64,000 bases of DNA. Source: Trema orientale. Lineage: Eukaryota; Streptophyta; Magnoliopsida; Rosales; Cannabaceae. The notes beneath the pieces were generated by a model that was not told where the DNA came from, ran no database searches, and worked only from the letters and a program-made list of their open reading frames with translations. The translations under genes and the position numbers were made by a program. The stretch spans positions 614,730 to 678,729 of the forward strand of contig JXTC01000058.1 in the NCBI GenBank assembly GCA_002914845.1. The letters run 5' to 3'. Shown here piece after piece: positions 23,983 to 38,011 of this stretch (positions are counted from its first letter, which is position 1; each line of letters starts with the position of its first letter).

Positions 23983-24018
<36 letters not shown>
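23983..24018. repeat. (AT)n microsatellite upstream of the ALKBH1-like gene
   Basis: About 18 AT units, ending 127 bp before the ATG at 24146; it lies in the promoter or 5' UTR. Confidence 0.97.
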
Positions 24019-24022
<4 letters not shown>

Positions 24023-24145
24023 AATGCTATGTAGTCTAGAGACTACCAATACATTACTTTTCTTCTCTTCCTAGTCTTCACCTTGTAACTCAACCCTTAC
24101 GTCTTCTCCCGCCAAATTTATCCCCTGCTTCACGCCGTCAGGACC

Positions 24146-26351
24146 ATGAATCGCGGTCGCGGTCGCGGTCGAGGCCGAGGTCGCGGAAACTTCCGGGACA
24201 TTTCCAGTCCGGCTGGTCAACCTAATCGTCGTCATCACAACTCTGTAATTTTACATTTTCCGTTTTCTTTTCTTTTTTTATTTATTTATCAAATTTGTTT
24301 TCTTGTTTATTTATTTGTTTTTACCTTAATTATTTATTTATTTATTTCCTATTGGAGTGGTTTTTTTGTTGTGTTTTCTAATTTGTGGGGATGAATTTGG
24401 ATTACTTTGTTTAAATTGTTCGGAAAAAAAAAGATGGGATTTTTATTTTTAGTATTATTTTTTAATTCTTTTGTGAATTCTTCAGGTGATTTTATGTGTT
24501 ATAACTTGAAACAACACTTTCTTAGAAAGTATTTCAAATCTATCCTGTTAAAATTGATGTAATTCACATGTTGGTTTCTATTTTTTCGTTCAATGCATTC
24601 GAACCCAAATTCAGAAACCCAAAATAGTTTCAGGAAAAAAAAGAAAGAAATGAAAACCCAAATGCAATATCACCTTTTTTTTTTTTTTTTTTTGGTTCAA
24701 TCATAATTCAAAGGATCTTGTGTATATGGATGCATTTAGGAACCTAGAGGGTCTTCAAGTGGAGGAAAAGACAGATTTGTCTATGCTGTAAAAAATAAGG
24801 ACGGACAAAATTCATCCGATGGAAAGACTGGTGCTTCATCAGGAGTTAAATCTTGGGTTGCTTCTGAATTAGCACACGAGGAGAATAGTCCTCCATTCTC
24901 TGCTCCTAACTGCTCTGCCTCGAGTCATATGATTGAAAAAGGATCCCAGATTGTTGAGATTAGTCTGACTACTAAAAGTGTTGAGAAGGGTGGGCCTTCA
25001 CCATTGAAGGGTCAAAAAACTCCAGCAAGTGACCGAAAGTCTGAGAATACTGAGGCCTCATCTGCCTCTGCTCCATTTGATATATGCCCAACTAAAGCTG
25101 GTTCTGTCAAGTTAAAACCTCCTCTACTTGCTAAGAATCGAGAAAGACGGAATGAAACAAAACGCGTGATGGAAGGTCCGAATGGAAGTGTGATAAGACC
25201 CGGAATGGTGATTCTCAAGAGCTACATTTCACTAAGTGATCAGGTGCTGCTTTGTTCTCTTCTTGCAACATAAATTTGTTTGGTGAAGTTTTAACTATAT
25301 TTCGTTTGATTGTGTTAATTGTTCTTTGTGAGTTATGATCCTTTGACATTTATTTGTGGTCCTTTTGCAGTGATGCTTCTGGAGGACCTTTATTTCTCGA
25401 TTTATTTGATTACTACCTACTGTGTACTTCCTAATGATTTGTAAATCTTTTGATGATATATTTGATCTTTCTGACCGTAATTATATCTTTTGTGTCCCTT
25501 ATATATAGGTCAAAATAGTTCAGCAATGTCGTGACTTGGGAGTAGGCCCTGGAGGCTTTTACCAACCTGGTTATCGTGATGGAGCAAAACTGCATTTAAA
25601 TATGATGTGTCTTGGTAAAAATTGGGACCCAGAGACAAGCAAATATGGTGATAACCGGCCAACTGATGGTGCAAAACCGCCCGCAATTCCTTCAGAGTTC
25701 TATCAGTTGGTTGAGAAAGCAATCAAGGATTCACATTCCCTTATACGGAAAGAAAGGGAAGCTGCCAATGTCGAAGGGCTTCTTCCATGGATGACACCAA
25801 ACATATGTCTGGTAAACTTTTACTCAGCAAATGGGCGACTTGGCCTTCATCAGGTTTGTATTTTTTACCATTTTATTCGTGTTATCGGTGTAGTCACATG
25901 TTTTATAGTTTATTTCGAAATTTTATCAGTGGTCTGTATTAACTCTCAAAACAGAAGTACTGTAAGATTTTCTATAAGGCTGTAACTTGAACATGAGTAA
26001 GATGCAAGGAGGGTTTGGCGGAAGGAGCTCAACTTACAACTCGTTTATGCATCCCTTATGTTGCCCTCTGTGCAGGACCGCGATGAAAGTCCAGAAAGTA
26101 TCAGGAAAGGATTACCTGTTGTCTCCTTTTCCATTGGAGATACGGCAGAGTTCTTGTTTGGTGATCAAAGGGATGTTCAAGAGGCAAAAAAGATTATGCT
26201 GGAATCAGGAGACGTTTTGATTTTTGGTGGGGATTCTAGAAATATTTTTCATGGTGTGACTGCTATCTCTGCAGACACTGCTCCTAAAACCCTACTGGAG
26301 GAAAGTAATCTCTGTCATGGCCGGCTAAATCTTACTTTCAGACAGTATTGA
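24146..26351 (+). CDS. ALKBH1: ALKBH1-like Fe(II)/2-oxoglutarate-dependent dioxygenase
   Basis: Four phase-0 exons (24146-24244, 24740-25243, 25509-25853, 26076-26351) encode 407 residues. The protein starts MNRGRGRGRGRGRG, an RG-rich RNA-binding-like tail, followed by ~140 disordered Ser/Lys-rich residues. The AlkB domain begins near GSVIRPGMVILKSYISL. Catalytic residues are visible: the HxD iron ligands in LGLHQDRDE across the exon 3/4 junction, the distal His in RNIFHGVTAI, and the 2-oxoglutarate-binding Arg in GRLNLTFRQ at the C-terminus. The family removes methyl groups from nucleic-acid bases (6mA, 1-methyladenine or tRNA substrates have been reported for ALKBH1 proteins); the substrate here is not predictable. 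The gene looks intact and lies about 1 kb right of the MULE. Confidence 0.9.
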
Positions 26352-28172
26352 GAATTATGGTTATGCTTGAAACCATACTAGCTGATGAAGCATTTGGTAG
26401 AACAAATTTTGTACTCTTTGTACAGTTTTCTAGTTATACTTCAGTTCCAGTTAATGACAGCTTGTGTTGATATAAGATGAAATTAAGATGGGCTTGTGTT
26501 GCAATCTATATTCTTGTGTTGATATAGTTATTTTTATGTTGTTTCGCTTTTATTAACTTTTTGACAATGACTGAGGGATTTGGACCAATCATCACAAGTT
26601 TTATTTAGTTATTTACTTGTGTTTTTCCGAAGCTTGTGAGTTGTGATATTGGACGATATTACTTGAGCTTAACTGGTTCATAACGATTATACTTTATATT
26701 GCTGATGCATAACAAAATCTCTGTACTTATGCTTCGATTGTTCCAATACTCTGAAGTTAGCTCAGAAGCTTGCTGAGGCCCCAGATAATATTATGTATAA
26801 TAGTATAAAGCAAGAAGGAAATACGTGAGACCTACCGGACCAAAGAAGGGTATAAAAAGCTTTTGTCCCCGGCCTCAATTTTTTTTTTCTTTTTTTATTT
26901 TCTGCCGTGTGATATTGATATTTTCTCTGATACCCTTTGATATATCCCTAAATTTGGAGTACCAATATTTCCGGTAATACCGATATTTTTGTCCGTTATT
27001 GTAAGCAAAACACGTTTCATTTATTTCTTATGGGTCTCACATCTTCTCATCAAATAGCTAGACTGCAGAATCTACCAAAGTAAAAGAACGGGACAAATTC
27101 CACTCTCGAGGCAGTTTAATTCAGATCTCCTACCCAGCCATGGTGGGAGGTCTGCCATTGTTTGGGGCTAATTTATGTTAAAGCATTTGGTACAAACCCA
27201 TGTTCCATGATAAGTCAATGGCTCTGCCGACTTCTTGGCGGCCAAACTTCAACAGTCAAACTAGGCTCTGTTGGTTCACCAGGCAAATTTGTTTACTTAA
27301 AATAAAGTACTATGAATAGATACTTCTTTTACAAGCAAGCCCACGAGACTGACCACCCTCCCACCAACAAAGTACTTGCCAACTTAATTATAGGTGGGAT
27401 CCATCTAAGCTAATCAACCTTTAGCTCCATTAATCATAGCCCATATTAGTACAAAGTCACTTAAAACAAAACCCTTTATAGTTACTTTCACGTCTATCAG
27501 CTATTTCAAATCTGTTCTTAGAAGTTTCTACATTTGCTTGAGCCCTCTCTGCTATTTAATATCTAAGACTGAGATAACAATGTGGTGATTAACTGATGTT
27601 GTTGTCATGGAGAAAACCAGTAAAGGGTATCAGGGAGAAGATTTAGCCATGCTGGAGAAGCAGGGCACATGCTGGTTTTATTAGCCTGAAGACTGAGAAT
27701 TTAGCATGTGCTCTAGCTCTCCAGCTTGGATCTTCTCCCTTGCGGCACACGGTAGAAAAGCATGGAGCAGCTCTCACGGTAGAGGTTAGTTGACTATTTG
27801 GCTGTTATCTCAAATAGTGTATCTCTATCTAATATGTCAACTGGGGCTTAAATCATATTTAAGATAGAAACTGTTATTTGTGGTATTGCATAGTTTCACT
27901 GAGAAAACATTATCAAAAGTGCTATATTATGCATCTCTTGTATGTTCCTTAAATTGTTGGGGGGATCACACAAGAGAAATGTACAAAATACAACTTTATT
28001 TTTCTTACACGCAACCAATGCATAAATAATTTACATTTTGTAAAATATTCAGTAAGTTTGTTTAGCTCAAATGAAGCTTAATAAGTAATTAGCATCACCA
28101 TGACTCTGATAAATTATTCATAAATATCAGAAAAAGGAAAACAAAACTCCAAAAGCATTCCATTTTGTTCAA
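26352..28172. other. Convergent spacer, ALKBH1-like / DUF936 genes
   Basis: Holds the 3' UTRs of two convergent genes and about 1.5 kb of AT-rich non-coding sequence. No transposon ends, RNA gene or conserved coding stretch seen. Confidence 0.4.
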
Positions 28173-30606
28173 TCAACTGCGATCAGATCTGTTCTCAAGG
28201 GCGGATGCTGCAGACTCCACATGAACAAGCAAACAAGAATATACTTTTTTCTTCAACCGATCAACGGTCTCAATTATTACATCATTCTCCAAGCTTGAGT
28301 TGCTCTTCAGTTTTTCCAACCACTCATTTGCATTCTTAAGCTGTGACAATGTGACAGCAATGTGGTTGTCTGGCTCAACTCGCCGTCCTGCGCTGTTCTT
28401 ACCTTTCTTCTCCTGGCAGTTGAGACGAAAACCAGCATCTAATGCCGCCTCCAAGAATTTTAGAAACCAAGATCTTGTTTCATTCAACAGAAGTTCTCTC
28501 AGTTCTTTGATCTCTTTTGCACTATCCCCTTTAGCCCATTCTAGTTTCTCAGTTCCACTTAATTCCATAGGAGTCTTTGGTGTCCTCAATGTACTTTTAC
28601 CAAGAACTGAACCTGTCTTCTTGGTTGGTTTTTCTATGTTTGGAGGTGATAAGATTGTAGTTAAAGGAAGTGATTTATCCTTAAATGGAATGGTCTCATT
28701 TGATTGATCGATGATCTTGTTAAGTGTGAAGAACATGTCGAAAGAGAGGTGGGGATTCTCCGGTGAGGCAGTTGAGCAAAGATCGGCAAACATACTGGGA
28801 AAGGTTATCAAAAGAATAACTTTGAAGAAAATCTAGATATGTCAATTGAATTCATTACTTGGTTAAAAAGAAAAGTATGAGTCCGATCATGTTATGCAAT
28901 TTTGTGCTGTAATTAGTGGGCATCTCTATAGAAGAAGCATATTCGTTTATTAGACCATAAAATTACCTGAGGCACTTGACCAGAGTTGCAGCTCTTGATG
29001 CTTCTTTTTGAGCTTCTGTTGCAACCGAAGAAGCTAATTTTCTCCTTCTAAGCATTCCCTTGTAAGAGTACAATAAAAGATGAGAAAGAACAAGAATTAA
29101 TAAAGCAATTGTATCGTTGATGCAAGAATTTGTGAGATCTGGTTGTTCAAGGTTTTGTGCCTAATATCAACTTTTTGCATGAATGGTAAACAAAATGACT
29201 CCAACTTTCAGGTAATAAATAGAAGCACCGACAAATTGGTAATTAGATTTGTTGTAATGCAACTAAAAGAAGATTGGATTCAGAACCCTGCACCATTGGA
29301 TCAAATGTGATACATTTACCCCCACAAAATTGCAAGAAAGATATAAATTAATTAACCATTGAAACAGTGATCATATAACTAATTACTAACGTCTGAAATG
29401 CAAAAGAAGAAGATGAGTAATCTACGAAAACTACCTTTCCAGGCTTTAAAAGGTTAGTAGGCAAAGAAGACCAGAGAAGTGACTCTGGCAAATAATTCCT
29501 GTCTTTGTTGTTTGATGACAAATTCAAGTTCAAGTTTTCCTGTTTACTCGACGAGCGTTTTGCAGAAGTGCACTTAGAAGGTACCAGAGTCTCTTTTGTA
29601 TTAGGAACAGCAAACTCTGGCCTTGATGAGAGTGCATCAGGTCGATTCCTAGAAGGGGTCAGCGGGCGTGCCTGGAATAATGCTAGCAGAATTGACCATA
29701 TCACAAGACTAGTTTTCGACATTCAAGAAAACTTTGTAACTAAATCATCATTGCATTAGGTGCATTACAAGAACCCACTAATAGCTTTTTGATTCTTGCA
29801 ATCTGAAGAATCCCTTATTTTCCAGTTGCAGCCTTTCTACAATAATGACTCCAAAGCAAAGAATTTAGAATCTAAACATATCCAAGACATAAAATTTCTG
29901 ATCTTTTTTACTGTAAACAAAGAAGAAAAAATGAATGCTTTCTTAGCAAGAAATGTACCTGGCCATTGAGCTCTTGTTGTTTGCCTTTGATCAAGCTGGT
30001 CTTCTTTCCACCGTTCTCATTGTCATGACTCTTACTAGCTGATCCATTAGACTCTGCCCCACTAGCTTTTGAGTTCGATGTGGTGACACCTTGCATATAC
30101 CTGGATGCAACTACCGCCTTTTCCTCTTTGATGACAATCTTTTGCCTCGCATTGTCCTCCTTCACTTCTGTTAACTCCTTAGATTTTGAGCCGTTGATTC
30201 CTTCATGATGATCAGCCTGAACCGGACTCTCTGATGGCTCTAACATTTGCATCAAGTCCTTGGGGTTCCCCACGAAAGGGTGTCGTCCTGGAACTGGTCT
30301 AACCCCTACAAGAATAGGAACTGGATTCCCGGCCTCCACCCTCTCCACATAGAAGAATTGGCCTAGCTGTAACTTGTTGTTCAAGATAAACTCGTTGTCT
30401 TCCTTTGAAAGTGAGACATAAGTCGAATGAGAAGAGTCGGAAACTTTAAGGAAGAAGCCATGGTCAGGCCACAGTTCTGAGCCAGATATAGCAGGGACAA
30501 TGCTGATCACTTGCAAGAGGACTGATCGATAGTCTCCACGAACCTTTACATTGGAGTTTATGCTCTGAAGCAGCTTTAGTAGTACGCCTGGTGTAAGGGA
30601 TGCCAT
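28173..30606 (-). CDS. DUF936 plant protein
   Basis: Four exons (30606-29959, 29671-29435, 29058-28967, 28794-28173) encode 532 residues. The N-terminus [20 protein letters not shown] and the following [36 protein letters not shown] and [18 protein letters not shown] are the hallmark of the plant DUF936 family, an OB-fold-like region. The middle is a Ser/Lys-rich linker. Exon 3 ([20 protein letters not shown]) and exon 4 form helical segments ([31 protein letters not shown]). No enzyme motif is present. The biochemical role is not established; family members are largely uncharacterised plant-specific proteins. A leader intron fits 30908-30632 (donor TTTAAG|GTAAAT). Confidence 0.9.
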
Positions 30607-31942
30607 TGTCTTACCCTTCTCGTATGGTTATCTGATTTACGCATTATAATATTTGTGTTAGTGTTAGTCATAGTAATCTCAATATAACGTGACACTCTTC
30701 CAAGATGCCATTCTTCTCAAGTCCCTAAGAACTCCACAATATTTTCACTTATCTCATATGCTATTGAGACACGAAGAATTCTTCACCTTTAACACAAAAG
30801 GGCACTAACTCATTCAAACAGATCACTAAAAAAACAGGTGTGTCATCTATGAAAATACTAAAAGCTTGATCAACAAATGTCAAAAGCAGATAAAAGATAG
30901 ATATTTACCTTAAAGAAGGAGCATAAAAGATTCAAAAGAAACTCAAAGGAGTTATTCTGAAGAAAAGAAAATGAATTCTATGTAATGTGCACGTAGATAT
31001 CACAAGGGACAATCTGCACCTTCATAACACTGTGCCTGAAAATGGTGGTATGCCATTGGCTTAACCAGAACAACCTTTTCTATAACTTTGCATGCCAGGC
31101 ACGTAACCATCAGCTTCTCTTGGCTTTCAAGCTAAGAGAAAAGGCTGACCTGTTACACTTTTTGACCCTTTTCATGATATGTTAAATGAAGAACATGGAT
31201 TACCTTTATGAGTATTGTGATAGATAAACTCTATACATAATATCTTCTAATGATCATTAAGGTCGGATTGTGGTTGTGGTTGTGGTTGTGGGTGGGACAT
31301 TTCCTGGTTACATTTCCCTTTTCAGTTAGAGGAAGTGTAGCTTTTGGTAAAGGTAAGAGCACGTCACATTGTACGTTATTCCATCAAAGCAGCTCTACAA
31401 TCTACATTGACCAAAATTCTGTGCACGTGAAACATGTATACATATATATATGTATACAAGAAAAATGCATCAATATTATCCCATTCCCACTTTTTCTTTT
31501 ATTTATTTGCTTTGGATAAACATGAAGCATCAGTCTCTTAATTAAGGACATAACCATAAGAAGTGGAAAGTTCACCAAATCGTCATACTGTCATACAGGG
31601 AATTCTAGCCGACAAGAAATCTGACCCTCTCCCAATTTTACGTTTAGGCCCACATTATGTTACTAATTATTTATTTATTACGGGATAATTGAGTCTAAAC
31701 TCACAGTCATTAATATTTTGGTATACCGTTACAGTCATGAACATATTTGAAAATAAAATAAAATGTACTTAGTGGACCAAATGATCATGAATTAAAGCAG
31801 AACCCTTACTTTCCCTATAAGCAAAGTCCAAAAAGATTCCCCAAAAGGGAGTTGAGTGGGGCAAACTTTACAAGGTGCGTGTATACGTGTATATATATAT
31901 ATATATAATGATTAAAGGTACATGATTGAGATCTAGAGTAGC
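30607..31942. other. Spacer: DUF936 5' UTR/promoter and ABCB 3' UTR
   Basis: Both flanking genes are on the minus strand, so this holds the DUF936 leader (with a probable intron 30908-30632), its promoter, and the ABCB 3' UTR. A short (GTGGTT)n-like patch lies at 31270-31295 and an AT microsatellite at about 31890-31907. No gene seen. Confidence 0.45.
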
Positions 31943-34900
31943 TTAAGAAAATGCATTGGCTTCAGTCTCAGCACGAACCAATCTAGCATATACACCATTA
32001 TGATGGGAAGCCATGAGTGTGTCATGGCTTCCATACTCTGTCACCTTACCGTTGGTCACCACTGCTATCATATTAGCCTCTCTGATAGTTGAAAGCCTAT
32101 GAGCCACTACTATGGTCGTGGCTCTCTTGGAAAATTTCTTAAGTGCATCTTGGACATGCCTCTCTGATTCCAGGTCCAATGCACTACTTGCTTCATCTAG
32201 CAGTAGTACCTTAGATTTCTTTAGAATGGCCCTTGCTATGGCTATCCTTTGCTTTTGACCACCTGATAGCTGGACCCCGCTTTCTCCAACCTATCATATT
32301 CAGAAAAAGAATTGTAATGCATACAAACTTATATCATGCATACAAACTTATATCATGCATACAAACTTATATCATGCAAACATGCTTTTGGATATACACC
32401 CAATGAACTATACTATAGACCGTAATTGGAACGAGAATAAGAGAATCGTTTTCGTTTTCCTGTCCATTTATATGTCTACTTACACATTTAGGAGATAAAT
32501 TTTGGTGAAACTGTCGCATAATTAGTTAAATTTGGAAATGACAACTCAATTTTTGATTCTGCTCATGCCTCTTCAAACCCTTTTCCTATATGATTATTTT
32601 CATTATGGATTAGTAAAAATTCTTGTAATTCTGCTAAGGTGAAAATTTGGCAGTTAAATTCAAAAGGAAGCATTGGAAAAAGAGTTTTTAAGTTCAAATG
32701 TCAAAATTTAGTATTAGCATGGATTTTGGCAATGCTTTTGGGGATGATTTGACGTGATTTTTCATGTATCAAATGAAAGTGTCAACAATTTTAATAATTT
32801 GGAGCATACCAGAGTCTCATAGCCTTGAGGGAGGCCACTGATGAACTTGTGAATGTAAGCTTCCCTTGCAGAATCTTCAATCTCAGCCCATGAAGCATTT
32901 GGGTTCCCAATTGCAATATTATCTCTTATACTCCCAGCAAAAAGAGCAGGTTCTTGACCCACTAAAGCTGTTTGCCCCCTCAACCATTTAACATCAATCT
33001 CCCTCAAGTCCACACCCCCAATCATCACCTTCCCTTGATTTGGATCATAAAACCTTTGTACCAACCAAATCACTGTGGATTTTCCTGATCCACTTCCTCC
33101 TACTAATGCCACCATACTACCTCCTTTGACTTTTAAGCTAAAGTCCCTCAACACAATAACTTCAGGCCTACAAGGGTATGCAAATGTTACCATTTTCAGT
33201 TCAATATCGTATGGTTTCGACCGTTCGATCTTCTTACCCTTTTGTCTGTCACTGCCAATCAATGGCCTGCGGTTGATGATACTAAAAACAGCTGGAATTG
33301 CTGTGGCAGCCATGGAAGTATCTGGTGCAAGACCAGCTAGTTGTCCTACAGAAAATGAGCTCAGAACAAGAATGAGGAATATCTTATATACATCACCGAA
33401 GCTTGCTTTGTTTTCTTTCATAAGATATGCCCCATACCAAAGAGTTAAGGTATAAGCTGCATACATGGCACCTTGAGAGGCTCCAAGTGTCAGGCCTAGA
33501 ATCTGTGACCTTCTCACTGATTTTCCCTTCGGTTCTGCTAAAGCTTGATCAAAGGACTTAAGTAGCTGTTCTTGAGCTGAAAATGTTATAACCGTTCTGA
33601 TGTTTGAAACTGCCCCAGAAGCAATATTGCTAGCTTTGGCATACGCATTGTTGTCGAGTCTTGGTCCAACATTTACGATCAAGTTTATGTAATTCGCGCC
33701 GAGGGTGAAAGGAGTGAGAGCAACAGCCAAAAGGGTCAGTTGCCATTGAAGAAAGAAGCACACACCAAGGCCTACTACGGCTGCACTCAACCCCATTAAC
33801 AAGACTGAGAATCGATCACCAAGGACTGATCGAAAGCTTACACAATCAGTTGAGAGCCTAGAGACAAGCACTCCAGTGGAGTTCTCCTCGAAATCAAACC
33901 AACCAGGTTCTTGTTTTAATATGGACCGGAATAAGAGGTCTCTAACTCTCATTGTGAGCTTTGTTCCAGCCCAACCACACAAACCTTGTTGCCCGGTCAT
34001 GAAGAGTATGCACCCAACACCAAGCCCAACAAGTACCAAACAAAGTTTCCCCACTTGCCTTTTAATCTGGTATGGGTCATTATGAAAATAAATTTGAAGG
34101 GCTTGCCCCAGAATTAAAGGAAAAGCAGATAGAATTGCACCTGCATGCATGCCCAAAATGAATCCTAACAAGAGTATTACAATCTCTGGTCTCTGTACCT
34201 TCCATATCTCTGATAGCCGAAATTTTCTTGGTTTTGGTTTTTGTTCTTCTTCCTCCTCTACTTGCTTTTTCTCTTGTACTGATTTGAAGTACTTTGACCT
34301 CGACATTTCTTGCGCATACTTTGATCTTGATACATCATGTACTGGCTGTTCATAAGCAGAAAACGGCATAACCTTCATGCTGTCTTCTACTTTCGTTGAC
34401 GTTTTTGAGACTGCTTCAGAAGCAAGCTTGATGAGGTTATAGTAGGCTCCAGCTTTCTCCATGAGCTGACGGTGATTACCAATTTCGATGACGGATCCAC
34501 GATCAAGAACAGCAATGGCATGAGAATTTCTGACTGTTGCTAGCCTGTGAGCAATGACTATGGTTGTTCTACCTGATGAAATCTTGTCAATGGCTTGTTG
34601 GACTATAATCTCAGACTCGGGGTCTAGCGCACTAGTAGGTTCGTCCAAGAGAAGGATTTTAGGGTCTTTGATCATGGCTCGAGCCAATGCAATACGTTGC
34701 TTTTGACCACCCGAAAGTTGGGTTCCCCTGTCTCCAAGCTGCCACAAATGGATATTTTGAGTAAGAAAAACGACCAAGACATGGTTGTATCTTTAACAGC
34801 TTATGCATTCTAGTGAAGAGCTTTGTAAGAACAGACGTGTCTATAGAATCTACACCAATCTAAGATTCTGACTCGACGGACGTGTCTGTTCTTAGCATTT

Positions 34901-37900
34901 CTCTCCATATATTTCTGTGAATATTTATTAACTACATTGACCTGTGTCTCATAGCCTCGTGGAAGGCTAGAGATGAAGCTGTGAGCATTGGCAGCTACGC
35001 AGGCAGCAATTGCCTCTTTCTCAGTGGCATTCTCCTTTCCCATCATTACATTTTCTAGTATGGTTGTAGCAAAGAGAACAGGCTCCTGGCCAACCATACC
35101 TATCTGACCTCTTAGCCATTTAACTTGCAGTGACCTCAAGTCATGACCATCCAGGGTGATCAGACCTGCCAATACATTTCGAACACTTTAGTTTTTGAAC
35201 TATCTTCCACTATATGATTTGCTTCTTATCTGTTCTAAAAGGCAGTTTAAAACCAGAGAAACAAAGATTAACTTACCTTTGTCGGGGTCATAGAACCTCT
35301 CAATGAGAGCAAAAATGGTAGACTTGCCACCTCCACTAGCGCCAACCAATGCGCAAGCCTTCGAAGATGGAATCACCAGATTAAGGGAGTTGAGCACTTG
35401 AGTATCAGGACGGGATGGATACGAAAAACTAACGCTTTTGAACTCGATCCTTCCTCGAGCATTGGAGAGGGTCCTTCCCTCTGGGCTGTAGGGATCTATC
35501 TCAGGAATTCTGTCAATGACTTCAAAAACCCGGCTCGCTGCCACAGTACCTTGAGCAAATTGAGCAAAGTATGACAGTGACAATGCCAAGCCTCTGCACT
35601 TAACAACATGATCATTAACAAAGACACTTTAATATAACAGTGAATTAGTGCCCTTTTAGGCTCCTACAAGGATGGTTGATCTCCAAATAGTGCATTTTAA
35701 CATTTTCTTAACACTGAAATTACAAGTTTTTTATTACCTTCCCCCTACATTGACACCGAAGAAGCAAGCAATGGCAGCACCTCCTGATATCTCTTTTCTA
35801 GCAACCAAGATTGAGCCATACCAGAAAGCCAATGCCCATGTTGCATAAGTAACCAAATAGATGACTCCCATGCCTGCACCCTTAGCAAAGCCAATCTTTG
35901 CTCCAAAAGGGACTGATTTGGCCAATAATTCAGCATATTTGGCGGCTAAATGATCCTCTGCTACAAATGAGAATACAGTTCTGATTGAACTGATAGCTTG
36001 TTCTGCTACACTACCGGCTCTCCTATATGAAACCTTAAAACAAAAAAGAACAGAAATTTATGAATCGAAAAAAGTATGTGTATGACAATATTTGAAGATC
36101 CAAGTTAGACTTAAGTTGTAAGATGTTCTTGCTTATGTTATTCACTTTTCCTTTTACCTCTTCTTTTGCTGTTAGACCGACATAAACGGCCTTGTAAGCA
36201 ATACCACAGAACATCATAAGGGGGATCACGGAGAAGACCACTAGAGATACTTTCCATGACCGTAAAAACCCGACTGTGTATCCACAGATGAAGGTAAATA
36301 CATGGTGAATGAAGTGTGCCATCTGCATTTAAAACGTTCCAAATGCATCAGTGCTAATTAACTCGACTGCTGTACTTTTTGCCCGAAAGTAACAAATATT
36401 TAAAGCTTAGTTTAGTTTGAAAGATAAAATATAGCTTCTGAAAGTGATATTGGAAATGCAGTAAATACTAAACCTTCTCTCCCATGACTTCTTGGATTTG
36501 AGCAACATCACTTGAAATTCCATGCATTATGTCACCAGTGCTGATTTCTGTATCAAAAAAGCCGACATCTTGCCTTAAAACTGCTTTTAGGTACTCTCTT
36601 CTTATCCTTTGAGCTGATCTCTCCCCAACCAATCTCCAACATGTGATCTCTGCAAATTTACTCATCATGGTAAAAACACTAGTACATATAATTTGAGGAG
36701 CGACTTTTACATCATAATCATCCATTCTTGAGAGACCCACATATATGAATTGTTGCAATTAGTAAGAAGCATCGGTTCAAAACACAACTCTAGTTTGAAA
36801 TTTCAATGGTCCTTCATTTATTCAATCCTAGAGAGAAGATGAAAAGAAAAATGTTATTAAAAAGAATACAATTGGAGAAGAACAATTGGACCCTTACCCA
36901 TGTATGCTCCAACCACCACTATTGCTGCTAGGCCAGTCATAAACAAGCATACCTGAAAATTCAAAATCCATATCATCTTAAGAAAATCTAATTTCACTAC
37001 CAAGTTTATAATTCCAAATTTTCAAAGAGGAGAAACTCTACATACCTTATGCACATCTTTCATCAGCTGGGTCTTATCAGATTCCAATGCATCTTTAGCA
37101 ATTTTATTCACAAACTCTCCAAAGAGAAAAGAATACCAAGGAAGTGATCCTCCATTTATCAGAGCCCCCAAACAACCCAAAACAATAAGAACAATATCCC
37201 ACTTGGTTGAATACCTAAACAAGCTTAATAGCCTTACTGAATTTGGTGGGCCTTCATCATCTTCTTCCTCCTCTTCACTACCAGAAACCCCATCCTCATC
37301 AACATCATACTCAGCACTAGTCCCACCATAATGTCGACTAGCCGAAGGCCATTCATCATAACCATGACCATGTCCATGGTCATGTCCTTTATGTGACAAC
37401 ATTCCATGGCCATGAACATCAACACGACGATGATCTTCTTCCTCTTCTGGTATATCGTAATCAATTATACTAAGCTCATCTCTACTAGCCAAAGCTCCCT
37501 CTTTTACGTGAAACTTGCTCTTTTGGCCAGAACCCAAGAATGAACTCTTGTTGTTTTCTCGACCCGCGAAGCTTTGAAGCTCAATCCTGCCTCCATGAAA
37601 GCCCGAATACTCATAGCCATGTTGGTTCGTAGAAGCTCGAAACGCACCATTCGTTCGAGAAAGATAGTATTCATTGGCCGAACGACGAACTATGCTGCTC
37701 TGATCCGACCAGGGGCTTAAAACAGAGCCCAAGCTGCGGTTTTCATGCCAGCCCGCGGGCTCAAACTGCCATGACACCTCACCTTGCCACGACACGTCGT
37801 TGTCGGAGGCGAATGGCGTGACCGCCGGAGTCGGGTGGCGGAACCTTCTTCCGGGGGTACCACTCGTGTAATGAGAGCTCAACTGGGTGAAAGAGCTGGA

Positions 37901-38011
37901 TGCATAGTGCGAGCTGGCGGGAGTTGGGTGGTGTCGGCTGCGGCGGCGGCGACGTTGACGGTGGCTAGAGTTGGAAGAAGAGTGGTGAAACTCGAAGGAG
38001 GAATCCGCCAT
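31943..38011 (-). CDS. Full-size ABCB (MDR/P-glycoprotein-type) transporter with long N-terminal extension
   Basis: Nine exons (38011-37046, 36952-36898, 36649-36474, 36322-36158, 36033-35738, 35593-35277, 35165-34942, 34738-32810, 32290-31943) encode ~1491 residues, longer than the usual 1250-1300. TMD1 begins at about residue 290 ([20 protein letters not shown]). NBD1 has Walker [10 protein letters not shown], signature [14 protein letters not shown] and Walker [15 protein letters not shown]2 has [23 protein letters not shown] and [11 protein letters not shown]. The linker is Lys/Glu-rich. ABCB pumps move auxin, other hormones or secondary metabolites across the plasma membrane; the substrate here is unknown. 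The closest remembered relatives are the ABCB19-like annotations outside Arabidopsis. The start [10 protein letters not shown] was chosen over an upstream in-frame codon because that stretch is low-complexity leader. Confidence 0.92.
32319..32375. repeat. 3 x 19-bp tandem repeat in the last ABCB intron
   Basis: GCATACAAACTTATATCAT occurs three times in perfect tandem at 32319, 32338 and 32357. Confidence 0.97.
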
